Assembly: GCF_026151205.1 (NCBI RefSeq)
Contig: NC_087074.1
Span: forward strand, 11,947,182-12,011,181
DNA: 64,000 nt
Reading direction: 5' to 3'
DNA from: Bolinopsis microptera
Taxonomy: Eukaryota > Ctenophora > Tentaculata > Lobata > Bolinopsidae
In this document: piece after piece, positions 24,381 through 36,605 of the stretch
Layout: each line of letters opens with the position of its first letter
How positions within the stretch are numbered: the stretch's first letter is position 1
Made by a program: the position numbers and the translations under genes
The notes under the pieces: generated by a model
The model's database searches: none
Told to the model about the DNA's origin: nothing
Seen by the model: only the letters and a program-made list of their open reading frames with translations

Positions 24381-24947
24381 CTATTGATAGGTTTGTGAGA
24401 TGCCGTGACGAGCTCGTTCCTCCCATCTTCTGTTTCCATCTCTGATGTGATGGAAGTAGCCTTGTTCCATTAGGTAAACCTGAGATAGATTTAAATTACT
24501 ACAACTACATATTACGATGCAGTAAAACTGCAACACTATAATATGTCTGTTGGTGCAATTGAAGTCTGGTGAAACACTTTAATGGTTAAGTCAAAACTAC
24601 ATTCACATATTTTATACAGTGCAAGATCAAATGTCCAAATCACGAGTCTATTAACCGTTTGCTCTTGTCGGAGTCTATCGAAGAAGTAAAACTTAGACTT
24701 GATACCAAACAGGATGAAACCCACAGAAAGCACCCCCCAAACACTGAAATGAATTTTATCGGTTATTGTTTGAATTGATGAGATTGCATAGCCAATAGCC
24801 ATGGAGGGCCGAATCTTATGTGAAGCTTATCGTTTAAGTATTACATTTCACTTTGAAAAGCAAACAAATTTAGCACACAACTTACTTAGGTTTCAAATGT
24901 GGTATAAGTCTCCGGACATCTTTAAAAGGAACCGATGGTGTGACCAT
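24381..24947 (-). CDS. Small single-pass membrane protein, 82 residues, unrecognised
   Basis: Three exons with matching phases: 24947-24886 (MVTPSVPFKDVRRLIPHLKP), 24743-24656 (NVWGVLSVGFILFGIKSKFY.. RLRQEQT) and 24479-24381 (VYLMEQGYFHHIRDG.. ISQTYQ, stop TAG). All borders are GT..AG; the exon 1 donor is GTAAGT, while the exon 2 donor GTTAAT is weaker. Predicted layout is a short basic N terminus, one hydrophobic segment at about residues 22-41, and a charged C-terminal tail with RDGNRRWEERARHG. Size and layout resemble small mitochondrial or ER membrane subunits, but I could not name a family. A polyadenylation signal follows at 24339-24348. An alternative reading starts exon 2 further upstream at an in-frame ATG (24802), which breaks phase with exon 1. 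Confidence 0.6.
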
Positions 24948-25399
24948 ACCTGGTCACGTGATCATTATTAGGATTATTAATATACAAATAACACCTAAAA
25001 TTATATTTAAGCATATTAACGAAACTAGCCAATGCAATCATGATATGAAACAATTATTCAGTTCATATAATTCTTGCAACCATAATAAACTGCCAAATAG
25101 GTAACTCCCACTCCTCAACAAATGTGGGAACTCCCACAATAGAAGACCTAAAATCGACCTCAAAATCTAGAAATAACAGAATCAAATACGTAACATGAAT
25201 CAAATACTGTAACATGAATTATTAGATAATTTTATGAAGAGTATTATTATTGCCCACTTGAAGGGGACGGCTGATCATAAGTTACATTATAATTAACTGA
25301 TTTAAATTTAATAATAATATCTCAATCCTCAACCATAAAGTTGGTCATAACCTATTTAATGGCCAGTTTATTTTGCAGCTCTCAGCAACCTACAATATG

Positions 25400-26337
25400 C
25401 TAGTCCAGAGCACATATATTCTAAACACATGCAGACAGGAAGCAGATGTATTCATTGCCAAAACTGATGGCTCCATGCCCAACGCTAGAAAGTCGAGAAT
25501 CCAGCAACCAGGTTCCTAGCAAAATCTTGCCTAAAATAATGTTTGAATCTTCATTTCAACGTTTTCCGATAACTCTGCCACCTCTCACCTCGACTACTTA
25601 GATGAATGTCAGAAATCACATTACTTCATACTTGGTAGATACAAATTTAATGGAAATTTTTAGAGCAATTTATTTTAAAAATATCAGCACGCATTCTTCA
25701 GACCCTGTGTTGCTGTTCTAAATTTATGTCAAGAGATAAGAGTTATTCAAAAATTTGCTAATAGCGTTATCATATTTTATACATGTGTGCATATATTTAT
25801 ATTTGATTGTAATTAAAGATTTTAAGGCGTTAGTGCTGAGTAATGCCTCCCTTAGTGCTGAGTAATGCCTCCCTTCATCAGCATATCCGAAGGAGCAATT
25901 AAGACGGCAGTAAAGGAGTACTTACACGGAATCTATCTTCGTAGATACAGGAACACGGCACTGAGTGAGAAAGGGAAAATCCCACTAACAATCCTACTCA
26001 CCAAATATAAATACAGGAATCTTGGACTTGCAGGAAATCATCAAAGGTGGCTAACCTGGCTCTTCGCAGGACATAGCCCCCTGGCCTACTTCCAATACAA
26101 AGCAAACAATTTCACATCCCCCCGCTGTGAACACTGTCCAGAAGAGGAGGAAACCTCGGAACACGACATGTGTTACTGTATAGGATACATGACCATGAGG
26201 TTAAGAATTTTCGGTAATATATTTCTAACCTGGGAAGACATAGTCACAGCTAGAATCAGTACGGTTATAAAATTCATTGAGGCAACCAATAGACTATTAA
26301 ATGAGGATCTTTTCGAGGATCCTATTAACCACTAACA
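25400..26337 (+). pseudogene. 3' remnant of a non-LTR retrotransposon (RNase H end and zinc tail)
   Basis: The open frame 25865-26335 encodes the typical tail after RNase H: WLFAGHSPLAYFQYK, then CEHCPEEEETSEHDMCYC, a Cys/His cluster of the C-terminal type. A likely RNase H start, AKTDGSMPNARKS, is visible in another frame at about 25460-25500. RT is absent. The element is dead. Confidence 0.7.
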
Positions 26338-26486
26338 CAATTAGGACAACTTGCAGATTAATAGGGATTGACCGTCCCTGGAAGTCCCTGTCTCCTCATC
26401 GTTAACCCGTAAGGGGTTGCACCAGGGGCAACAGAACTTCAAGACTCTCAGAGTCTGTTGTCGATATCTATGTGTAATATAATTAT

Positions 26487-29400
26487 GGGGGGGGGGGGGG
26501 GTGACATGTCTCCAATGTCTCCAATGTCTTTTGTCTTTTTTGAAAAGATAGGGTGCAGAGACATGTCCTGGAGACATTGGAGACATTGGAGACACAGCTT
26601 TTGGAGACATTGGAGACATTGGAGACATTGGGGACATAAGAGACATTGGAGACAAAGCTTTTGGAGACATTGGAGACATTGGAGAGACTGGAGACGTAGA
26701 TGTATGATTGGAGAAGGAGGAGGATCTAGGAGGAGGATGACCCAGGAGGAGGACTCAGGAGAAGGAGGAGGATGAGGACTCAGGAGGAGGACTCAGGAAG
26801 AGGACTGAGGAGGACTGAGGAGGAGGACTGAGGAGTACTGAGGAGGATGGCTGAGGAGGATGGCTGAGGAGGATGGCTGAGGAGGATGGATGAGGAGGAT
26901 GACTGAGGAGGAGGACCTAGGAGGAGGAGGACCCAAGAGGAAGAGGACCCAGGAGGAGGACTCAGGAGGAGGAGGAGGAGGACTCAGGAAGAGGACTGAG
27001 GAGGACAGAGAAGGAGGAAAACTGAGGAGTACTGAGGAGGATGGCTGAGGAGGATGACTGAGGAGGATGACTGATAGGGAGGAGGAGGAGAAGAAGGACT
27101 GAGGAGAAGGAGAAGGAGGAAGACCTAGGAGGATGAGGACCCAGGAGGAGGACTCAGGAGGAAGAGGAGGAGGAGGACTCAGGAGGACTGAAAAGGAAGA
27201 GGACTGAGGAGAACTGAGGAGGAGGAGGACTGAATAGGAGGAGGAGGAGGGGGACTGGGGGAGGACTGAGGATGAAGAAGACTGACGAGAAGGATGAGGA
27301 GGAGGACTGAGGAGGAGGACTGAGGACTGAGGAGGATGAAGAGGATGAAGACCTAGGAGGAGAACTCAGGAAGAGGACTGAGGAGGACAGAGAAGGAGGA
27401 GGACTGAGGAGTACTGAAGAGGATGACTGAGGAGGAGGAGCAGGATGAGAAGGACTGAGGAGGAGAAGGAGAAGGTGGAGGAACTAGGAGGAGGATGAAC
27501 CAGGAGGAGGACTCAGGAGGAAGAGGAGGAGGACTCAGGAGGAGGACTTAGGAGGAATGAGAAGGAGGAGGACTGAATAGGAAGAGGAGGAGGAAGACTG
27601 AATAGGAGGAGGAGGAGGGGGACTGGGGAGGACTGAGGAGGAGGAGGACTGACGAGAAGGATGAGGAGGAGGACTGAGGACTGAGGAGGAAGAGGAGGAG
27701 GATGAAGAGGACCCAGGAGGAGGAGGACTGAAGAGGAGGACTGAGGATGAGGACTGACATGAGGAGGAGGAGGAGGACTGAGGAGGACTGAGGAGATTGG
27801 CTGAGGAGGATGACTGACAGGGAGGAGGAGGAGGACTGAGGAGGAGGAGGAGAAGGACTGAGGAGGAGAAGGAGGAGGACCTAGGAGGAGGAGGATCCAG
27901 GAGGAGGACTCAGGAGGAGGAGGAGGACTCAGGAGGAGGACTCAGGAAAACTGAGGAGGAGGAGGAGGAGTGAATAGGAGGAGGAGGGGGGGGGGACTGG
28001 GGGAGGACTGAGGATGAAGAAGACTGACGAGAAGGATGAGGAGGAGGACTGAGGAGGAGGACTGAGGACTGAGGAGGATGAAGAGGAGGAAGACCTAGGA
28101 GGAGAACTCAGGAAGAGGACTGAGGAGGACAGAGAAGGAGGAGGACTGAGGAGTACTGAAGAGGATGACTGAGGAGGAGCAGGATGAGAAGGACTGAGGA
28201 GGAGAAGGAGAAGGTGGAGGAACTAGGAAGAGGATGAACCAGGAGGAGGACTCAGGAGGAAGAGGAGGAGGACTCAGGAGGAGGACTTAGGAGGAATGAG
28301 AAGGAGGAGGACTGAATAGGAAGAGGAGGAGGAAGACTGAATAGGAGGAGGAGGAGGGGGACTGGGGAGGACTGAGGAGGAGGAGGACTGACGAGAAGGA
28401 TGAGGAGGAGGACTGAGGACTGAGGAGGAAGAGGAGGAGGATGAAGAGGACCCAGGAGGAGGAGGACTGAAGAGGAGGACTGAGGATGAGGACTGACATG
28501 AGGAGGAGGAGGAGGACTGAGGAGATTGGCTGAGGAGGATGACTGACAGGGAGGAGGAGGAGGACTGAGGAGGAGGAGGAGAAGGACTGAGGAGGAGAAG
28601 GAGGAGGACCTAGGAGGAGGAGGACCCAGGAGGAGGACTCAGGAGGAGGAGGAGGACTCAGGAGGAGGACTCAGGAAAACTGAGGAGGAGGAGGAGGAGT
28701 GAATAGGAGGAGGAGGGGGACTGGGGAGGACTGAGGAGGAGGAGGACTAAGGAGAAGGATGAGGAGGAGGACTGAGGAGGAGGATGAGGACTGAGGAGGA
28801 GTACTGAGGATGATGGCTGAGGAGGATGGCTGAGGAGGATGGCTGAGGAGGATGGCTGAGGAGGATGGCTGAGGAGGATGGCTGAGGAGGATGGCTGAGG
28901 AGGATGGCTGAGAAGGATGACTGAGGAGGATGACTGAGAGGGAGGAGGAGGAGGAGGAGAAGGAGGAGGACCTAGGAGGAGGAGGACTCAGGAAGAGGAG
29001 GAGGATTCAGGAGGAGGACTCAGGAAGAGGACTCAGGAGGAGGACTGAGAAGGAGGAGGACTGAGGAGAACTGAGGAGGAGGAGGAGGAGGACTGAATAG
29101 GAGGAGGGGGACTGGGGGAGGACTGAGGAGGAGGGGGACTTGGGGAGGACTGAGGAGGAGGAGGACTGACGAGAAGGATGAGGAGGAGGATTGAGGAGGA
29201 CTGATGATTGAGGAGGAAGAGGAGGAGGATGAAGAGGAGGAGGACCCAGGAGGAGGAGGACCCAGGAAGTCCGGAGGAGGACCCAGGAGGAGGACCCAGG
29301 AGGAGGACCCAGGTCCCAGGAGGAGGACTCAGGAGGAGGAGGAGAACGACTGAGGAGGACTGAGGAGGACTGAGGAGGAGGAGGAGGAGGAGGAGGAGGA

Positions 29401-29618
29401 TCAGGAGGAGGAGGAGGAGTCTCCAAAAGCTGTGTCTCCAATGTCTCCAATGCCCCTAATATCCATTTTATGTCCCTAATGTCCCCAATGTCTCCAATGT
29501 CCCCAATGTCCCCAATGTCTCCAAAAGCTGTGTCTCTAATGTCCCTAATGTCCCCAATGTCTCCAATGTCTTTGTCTTTTTCGAAAAGATAAGGTGCGGG
29601 AGACATTGGAGACATGTC

Positions 29619-29658
<40 letters not shown>
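26487..29658. repeat. 3.2-kb GGA polypurine tract bounded by poly-G and poly-C inverted ends
   Basis: Left end: 15 G at 26487-26501, then TGACATGTCTCCAATGTCTCC and alternating GGAGACATT units. Right end: the same in reverse, closing with 39 C at 29620-29658. The ends form inverted repeats of roughly 170-220 bp built of GGAGACATT units, including the shared TGTCTTT..GAAAAGATA segment. The core (about 26700-29410) is almost pure purine on the plus strand: GGAGGACTGAGGA and GGAGGATGGCT variants. A 739-bp tandem duplication is visible (27548-27760 and 28287-28499 are identical in translation). All serine/proline-rich minus-strand frames are artefacts. Confidence 0.9.
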
Positions 29659-31157
29659 ATTATGGTATATAACTTGGGAGTCTCTCTCTCTAGCAGCGCG
29701 AGTTGGAGAATGGGGACGCGTTGTGAAAGCCACCGCAAGGTCAATCAACGTAACAACCCTCTCAATCAGATGAAAATCCCCTGTTGTAGCCATTCATTTT
29801 ACGTTTTCACTATCATATTATATCACAATTAGTCATTATTATACAATTAGTCATCATTATACAGAAGTCATTTACAAAAGTCAGTCATACAGTCTATACT
29901 AGGTGGATCTCTAATTATGTCAGCATATATAAAAGGATGTTTGACAATGTTTGATTGAATTGATTGAAATAAATTTTCGTGCACATACAGAATGAATGGT
30001 TAATAATTTAATATATATGTAGACCAAGCTCTGTGCACGGGATGCTTCCTGGAAGAATCCAGTTCTTTTAGCGGGGCACCCTACCTAAAGCCAAATTGAG
30101 ATATAATAATCATATTCCTAGGGAAATAATCAGAAATCGAATACCAATCAAATAATATGATATATAGGAGTAGTAACCATATTTACTATGCAAAATGCCC
30201 CAACCACATAGTGTAAATTTATATAAAATTCAAATTCCATATCATCATTGTCAATATAATAGCCCAAGCAAAATTAAATAACTTCTTACATACCTTACTG
30301 TCATACTACAAATTAATTAAACATTTGAAATCTGTTAACCAGAGAATAAATTTCTAAACCTAATGCGAGTGAAGTAATTTAGATTCAATAATGAATGCCT
30401 AATGTGAGTATCATCTGTCAATGTCCTTGTAAAACAGTCTGTACAAGAGATATGAGTAACTAATATAGAAAGAAAAAAACAGGAAGTTGTCGTCTGTTGG
30501 AAAATAAATAAAATATCTAGTATATAAATTAGAATATAAAATAACATTCAGTCAATGTGTCGTCAATAAACTGTACAATTATCAAATGTTAAAACTGGGT
30601 GATACGGTCACCAAAAATAAATACTAAGTATAATAAGTTAATAAATTAAATGTGGTCTGTAAAACTACCACTAGGTATAATAGGTCAATAGATTAAAAGA
30701 GGTTTATAAAACTACCACTGTGCGAACCCCACTGTGCAGCAGCTTAAACTATAAATGGTACAGAAATACTGCCAATAACACTACTGACTGATGAAAACTA
30801 CCAGTGAATATTAACAGGATAATGTAAATGCAATAACCAAAGTGGTTATCTCCCTTGATCTTAATCTAGTCTGACTCAAACAAACGGGTTTAATTAAAGC
30901 TGTAAATTCGATCATAAGTTATTCTAATTAAGATGATTAAACTGACATATAAATGTAATATTTCTCAACTATAAATAAAGTACAAATAAAACAGTAAATG
31001 TACCTAAACGTAATGTCCTAATCTAGAGTCTCTAAACATAAAAAATTAGCCTTTTTTTTTAAATAAAATTATTCAAACAATATACACATAATATAGCAAT
31101 GACCCTATATAAAATCTACCCTTTAAGAATTAAAAAAGTTTCCTAAACAATCAAAAA
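29659..31157. other. AT-rich spacer, nothing recognised
   Basis: No exon, repeat array or transposon feature identified. A short near-duplicated phrase (AAAACTACCACT with ATAGGTCAATA) occurs near 30660-30720. Confidence 0.4.
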
Positions 31158-31439
31158 TTACCCTTGGCCTTGTGGCTCCAAGTTAAGATCTAGACTGTTT
31201 ATATCAACAATGTTTTTTCTCGCACCTCTGTCTCCACGGAGAGAAATCCCTGTTGTTCTTAGGATTTCAAAGCGAAGGCGCTTTCTAATGTATCCTACAG
31301 CATCCGAGTACCTCTGGCCAGTGTGGTACTCCATCTTACTGGCCAGCTTCTTAACCAGTCTTTCAGCTTCACCACCCATTCCACCAGAAGTCGAGAAAAC
31401 TAAAGGTGTGAAGCTTCTTTTCTCCACTTCAAGAACCCT
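31158..31439 (-). pseudogene. C-terminal fragment of a retroelement polyprotein
   Basis: Minus frame 31427-31158: FTPLVFSTSGGMGGEAERLV, then YSDAVGYIRKRLRFEILRTT and LRGDRG. This LVFxxSGGMGxE..IRxRLxFxLLRxxxxxLRG tail is familiar from the C-terminal end of invertebrate reverse-transcriptase polyproteins. Upstream sequence is cut off at 31440 by a MITE. Confidence 0.65.
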
Positions 31440-31441
31440 TA

Positions 31442-32094
31442 ATTGACGATGTCAATTCATGGCAGCTCGGCGCGGCACAGTAGCGCATCTCGCCGATCTA
31501 GCCTGTGAGAAGCCTCATTGAGTGCGCGGCGCGGCACAGTAACGCATCGCGCTACAACAAGAACCCTTGCGTTGTAACATCGCTTTTACTCAGTTAAATT
31601 TGCAATTTGGCGGATGTTACTCGTCTAAATTTCTACGAAGTAACGCGCGCCGGGCAAGTCCATAAAGAAAGAAAATAACAACACTTGTACCGTATAACTG
31701 TATTGAACCTTACCTGAGGACCCCAGGCTATTATGTTCAATAAAGATTTGGCGGAATGACAGGCTGAGCGCGGCCCAGTAATATTGAACCATGGTCAGGA
31801 CATATGCAATAAGGTGATTTGAAAATCGGTGTGAAATATTTAAAAAAGTTTTATTTGTGATTTGGTTTCAACTGGCAAGCTTTCCAGCAGTGCCTGGCCT
31901 TGTAGCGCGATGCGTTACTGTGCCGCGCACTCAATGAGGCTTATTGGGCCGCGCTCAGCCTGTCATTCCGCCAAATCTTTATTATGTTAATGAACATAAT
32001 AGCCTGGGGTCCTCGGGTAAAATGAGGCTTCTCTAGATCGGCGAGATGCGCTACTGTGCCGCGCCGAGCTGAGATGAATTGACATCGTTAATTA
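31442..32094. mobile_element. MITE with ~100-bp terminal inverted repeats, TTAA flanks
   Basis: Left end CGATGTCAATTCATGGCAGC; right end is its reverse complement with few changes, both bordered by TTAA. Long arms share GCGCGGCACAGTAGCGCATC and TCGCCGATCTAG, and GTGCGCGGC..CAGTAACGCATC further in. Inner segment holds GGCGGAATGACAGGCTGAGC in both orientations. No coding. TTAA target sites suggest a piggyBac-like driver; this is inference. Confidence 0.75.
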
Positions 32095-32654
32095 ATGCCT
32101 GGCCTTTATGTTAAGCTTGCTTGTTTATTGCTTGCTCTTCTCCCAATCATGTAAGAAGTTTGAAAAGAGCGCCGCGCATTAGGACTGCAGCGTCTAACTT
32201 ATTATAACTATATTAAAACGCTCGTCAAGTTGGACTCGTCAACGATTTAATATTTGAAACAAATTAAATTTATATGCATAGAATTTAACGTATTATACTC
32301 GTATAATAATTTTGTAAATTGACGAGTCCAATTTGGCGCACGTTTTGGTAGATTGTAAACCTACAACATCAAACATGAAATAAAAATTGAAATACAAAAT
32401 TTGTTCACCGCGCATATTTTTATTTGCACGCCGCGCACTTTTTTCGTATTTTAACTAAAATTTATACCATACTGTAAAATCGAGCACTATAAAAGCAACC
32501 ATTTGTGTTATACTGCTTGTATAATTGTATTATATTTGTGATTTGATTTCTTTAAATTTTCAGATCTACTGTTTCTCACTTTTTTGGATTTTACTTAAAT
32601 TGGGGGATGGCGATTTAAGGCTTTGTGTTTATAAACACACCAGTTGAAAATAAT

Positions 32655-32945
32655 ACGGTTGATTGACGATGTCAACCCATCTTACTGGGCCGCGCTCAGC
32701 CTGTCATTCCGCCAAATCTTTATTCTTTTATGTTAATCAACATAATAGCCTGGGGTCCTCAGGTAAAACCCATCGAGATCGTTGCTCTGTTAAAAAACAA
32801 ATATTTTTGAAATAACAGTTGTTTATTGACGATGTCAATTCGTCGCAGCTCGGCAAGGCCCAGTAACGCATCTCACCGTGGTTGCGAGAAGCATAATTGA
32901 GTGCGCGGCCCGGTCCAGTAACACATCACGCTACAACAATAGTTG
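32655..32945. mobile_element. Rearranged copies of the same MITE family
   Basis: TTGACGATGTCAA ends recur at 32661 and 32825. They are followed by TACTGGGCCGCGCTCAGCCT and TCTTTATTCTTTTATG (32685-32740), and by a version of the outer arm (32840-32940). Boundaries are blurred by deletions. Confidence 0.65.
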
Positions 32946-33045
32946 CTTCAATGTAAGCTTTGCAGCCGTATTATTTGGAGGACTTCTATTCGCCGCTTCG
33001 ACGCGCCCCGCAAACTAGCATTCTTGCTTCGTCGATCGTTGCTTC

Positions 33046-33661
33046 ACCTAACCATGTGCTTTAGCGCCACTTCGGGCGCGCTTGTTTCACAAGTCAAGAA
33101 AAGCACCTATCTATGAACGGATGATGATTAATCACTCTACACTCGACTGTCACGTGACTTTTTCAACCCGTTCTCTAGCCGGCCCTGAAAGACTATTCGA
33201 AACCCTAACCCTCTTATCTGATCCCAACCCTAACCCTAACCCAATCCTTAACAAAAACATATGCTGAAACCCTAACCCTAACGAGAAATTAGACTAACTT
33301 CCTTATACGGTCATATCACGTGATCGAGACAGTTTTTCGCCAATATCTCGTCAGGGGAGCATTTTAACCCTATGTCATGTGGGGTGATTCGGAATCAGCG
33401 TCCGAAAATACATCGATTGAAGTAGGTTACAACCGTCGGGGGCCCTTTTAGAACAATCTCGAAGATCGACTGTAGAGTGATTTAGCACGCTCGTCTATGA
33501 ACCCCGATGGGAAGGTTCGTGCGCGCGTGCGCAGTGCTGACAATTCACCTAACCATGTGCTTTCGCGCCACTTCGGGCGCGCTTGTTTCACAAGTCAAGA
33601 AAAGCACCTATCCATGAACCCCGATGGGAAGGTTCGTGCGCGCGTGCGCAGTGCTGACAAC
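33046..33661. repeat. Direct repeats around a CACCTAACCATGTGCTTT word
   Basis: A ~72-bp segment at 33046-33118 recurs at 33545-33618. A ~50-bp segment with GATGGGAAGGTTCGTGCGCG recurs at 33493-33542 and 33612-33661. These look like remnants of a duplicated unit of about 118 bp. Confidence 0.8.
33215..33285. repeat. Short telomere-like CCCTAA tracts
   Basis: Two clusters, CCCTAACCCTAACCC (about 33229) and CCCTAACCCTAACG (about 33270), and a few degenerate copies. This matches the animal telomere unit TTAGGG on the other strand. Interstitial, very short. Confidence 0.6.
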
Positions 33662-33664
33662 AGC

Positions 33665-35268
33665 GTCTATGTAGCACATGTAGTCTTGGCACTTCTCCCT
33701 CCAGTATGCAGTAACCACTTTTCAGGTTTCTATCGTGCATAGTGACAGTGTATAAGGGTTAATTAGGTATAAACTACAGTACAGCTGTACTTAGGTGGCG
33801 ATTACGTTTTCACCTCTTGAGGGAATCCTACGCATGTTGTTAACTGTCAGACTTTGGACGAGGAAATGTTCTCGCGCCGTACGTTTATTATGGTAAAGCA
33901 TTTTGGTACCAGAACGATAAATCTGTTTAAAATAAAAAGTTCGAAAATAGAGTGTTTTAGTGAATAACTTAGAATATATTTTTGATTTTCTCAAGGTCTG
34001 ACTGATAGATTTTCTTTAAACTTTCCAGATAGTTACAAGGCTATATGACGGATAATGTGTGAGAGTTTGGGAGAATTTATATGTGCCAAACTTGAGATAT
34101 AATGACTTCAAACACAAGAAAATATATATACAAGATATTGCGAGCGTCCTGTTACTCTCTTAGATGCAATATCTGTAAAGTATTGGATGAGAACTGATTT
34201 TAAGTAAGGATTTTAAATTAAGTTCAGGATTATAAAAAAATTCTCCGATTTGCAGTTCGAATAATATGTGCTTGTGATGCATCCGGCATCAGCATAATCT
34301 CAGAGGAAACATCTCTCGCGTGCATATCTTTTTTATCTTTTTTAGCAGAACTCTTTCCTCAGAAAATCACCGAGTAAAAATGAAAAAGTCAGATGACTAA
34401 CAAAGCAGCAGAAATCCCACACATTAATAGCCCTCTCTCATCACTATGCTGAAATTAAAAATATAATTTTTGACTGTACAATGGTAAGTAACTTTTCAAA
34501 TCTCAATCAGGTTTTAATTATCTCAGTTACTCGCCAGATTTTGAACGATTACAGATTAGGCGCTAGACAGTATGATTCTAAAGATTTACAATCTTAAATT
34601 TTGTACTACCTTTGTTCATCCTTAGAACAACATTACGAAGTACTCCAGCGGACGAAGTACTCCAGCGGACGAAGTACTCCAGCGGACATCTGAGCAGAAA
34701 CGATTTCACTCGACCAAGGTACTGGAGCTGAAAAATTTTGAGTCATATTTCTTTTGTAAACAAGTGAAAAAGAAGTACTAAATTACAAACAATGTCATTA
34801 AGCTTATTAGCGATCATGGATGAAGATAACAATGTAATTAGGAACAATGTAAACATGGAATACAGCATCGTATTGATTGAGTGGGTCTCAGAATTAATTT
34901 GAAGATAACACACTTAAAAAAAGTTTAAAGCAGTCGGTCGGATTAACAAGTAAAAGAAATACAGTAGTCCCGGTAATAAAGCTTTAATATACCACACATC
35001 ATGAGGAACAGTGTGTAAAAAATAACATTAAAATAATTTACTGGCTAAACATTTCAGGTTACTAAATGATTGAAAGTGCCTGTGTACTACTGCATAGTAC
35101 ATAATACTGTGTAGTGTGTACTATTTACTGAGTAATATTAATATATCGTGTATTGCTGGGAAGGCTGTTAATTTAGGATAGAGTTATTGTGGCACTTATA
35201 TCAGTTTGTTCTTTTGTAGTTGTTCTCAAACTGCTGAGTAAAAGTTTTACAACTTAAAAGCAGTGTTA
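33665..35268. other. AT-rich spacer with a 17-bp triplicate
   Basis: Only clear structure: CGAAGTACTCCAGCGGA three times in tandem at 34636-34688. No coding seen. Confidence 0.5.
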
Positions 35269-35555
35269 CTGACCCTTACTGAAAGGATCAAGAAAGCAAG
35301 ATGGAAGATGCTTGGGCACGTTCTCAGAAGCGGTGATGACACTCCCGCCTTCTTATCTTTAAGATTTGCATGTTTAGGATGTTTTGACTACAAAGGAAGG
35401 AGGGGCAGACCTCGTTCAAAATTTATTTGATTTATTATTAAAAGACATTATGACAAAACAAATTATTGTGATTGTAAATAAAAGATTTAGTTTAAGTAAT
35501 TTCAACGATTTAGTGTACAAAGCTCATGATAGACGTCTTTGGAGAAGTTATGGGT
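35269..35555 (+). pseudogene. 3' end of a non-LTR retrotransposon
   Basis: Translation of 35284-35430 gives RIKKARWKMLGHVLRSGDDT.. and KGRRGRPRSKF. After a stop, 35500-35553 reads DLVYKAHDRRLWRSYG. WxxxGHVLR, GRRGRPR and AxDRxxWR are the usual C-terminal landmarks of animal endonuclease-RT LINEs. RT itself is missing. Confidence 0.65.
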
Positions 35556-36278
35556 GAGTCGAGACTACTCGGCCACTCGATTTTATGATTTAATTTCTAT
35601 TATCTTGTGTTTGCTGTAAATAGTTGATTAATAATAAAAGCAGTGTTTATAATTTAATTTATTATTGTTATTATTTCAAATATAACAAAAGCTTGGCGGT
35701 CGATCATAGTTTCGCAACGTCTACCCCAAATTTAAAATTATTCTACACAGCCCATCTGTATAACATCAACCCAGGAAGTTATTAAAAGCAAAGCAGCGTG
35801 TGCGAAACCATAGTATCAAAACTTCCTTTTCTCTTAATCTCTTAAAATATTGTACTAAGAACTAAAACAAATTCAATTGGGAATTGAAAGCAGTCTTCAT
35901 TACGAAATTTAATACACATGACTCACTCCATGCACTAACAAAATTAAAATAATAGACCGAATAGAAATTACATCAAAGATCAATTAACAAGTATATTAAT
36001 TGAGTGTATCATTAATTAAGTCCTCCAAATCCAGAGCACTGGAAGAGAGGCTGGGTTGAGTGATAAGTGAAGAAGTGAGGAAAGCTCATTATAATGATCA
36101 CGTGAAATGTTACATGCTAGTGGAATGAGTATACTAGTATAGATACACCTGTAGGTACTTCAAGGGCTTTCCAGAGACTGGTGAAAATGGTGATGGGCTT
36201 ATATTACAGTATTTCGGTTGTAGTTGGAGCTAGGAGAGAAGTTGCCCAGGGTTTGGAGAGTAATTTGTTGTTAAGGAT
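35556..36278. other. Spacer, nothing recognised
   Basis: AT-rich, no coding feature or repeat noticed. Confidence 0.4.
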
Positions 36279-36605
36279 TCAGACAGCCTGACAGGAAACA
36301 GTTACCAGAGATTTTGACGCTGCCGTTGGATTTATTTTTTGCACTTCTCTCCCAAGATGTGTATCGCGATTATTGACGTCCTCGGCGATTTTAAGTATGG
36401 TCTTCCTAATATCCGTAGAGTTGAACCAGAATCTGTTGGGGGTCGTTTCCACCACTAAATGCCCAGAGAAACCCAAAGCATGAGGTCCACACGAGAAGTT
36501 ATCCGTCTGCTGTTGGCACAGCATGGCATTGATATATTTCACATTCCTTGCTGTTGGATGTTCTTCTCTTGAACAGACGAAAATCCGGTCACCATCCTCA
36601 GGCAC
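36279..36605 (-). pseudogene. C48 (Ulp1-like) protease fragment
   Basis: The minus frame encodes VKYINAMLCQQQTDNFSCGP followed by HALGFSGHLVVETTPNRFWF. The Q..xxxxCGxxAL block matches the oxyanion Gln and catalytic Cys segment of C48 cysteine proteases carried by DNA transposons. The His/Asp half is not seen in the same frame. With the transposase-like piece at 39986-40660 on the same strand it probably forms one old element; the intervening 3 kb is a later insertion. Confidence 0.5.

Noticed and set aside
26341..29744. Serine/proline-rich and MSPMSPMSP-type frames up to 245 codons
   Set aside because: Pure by-products of the GGA and GGAGACATT repeats; identical frames recur through the 739-bp duplication.
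33215..33285. Chromosome end or telomere
   Set aside because: Only a few CCCTAA units inside ordinary sequence; gene-bearing DNA continues on both sides.
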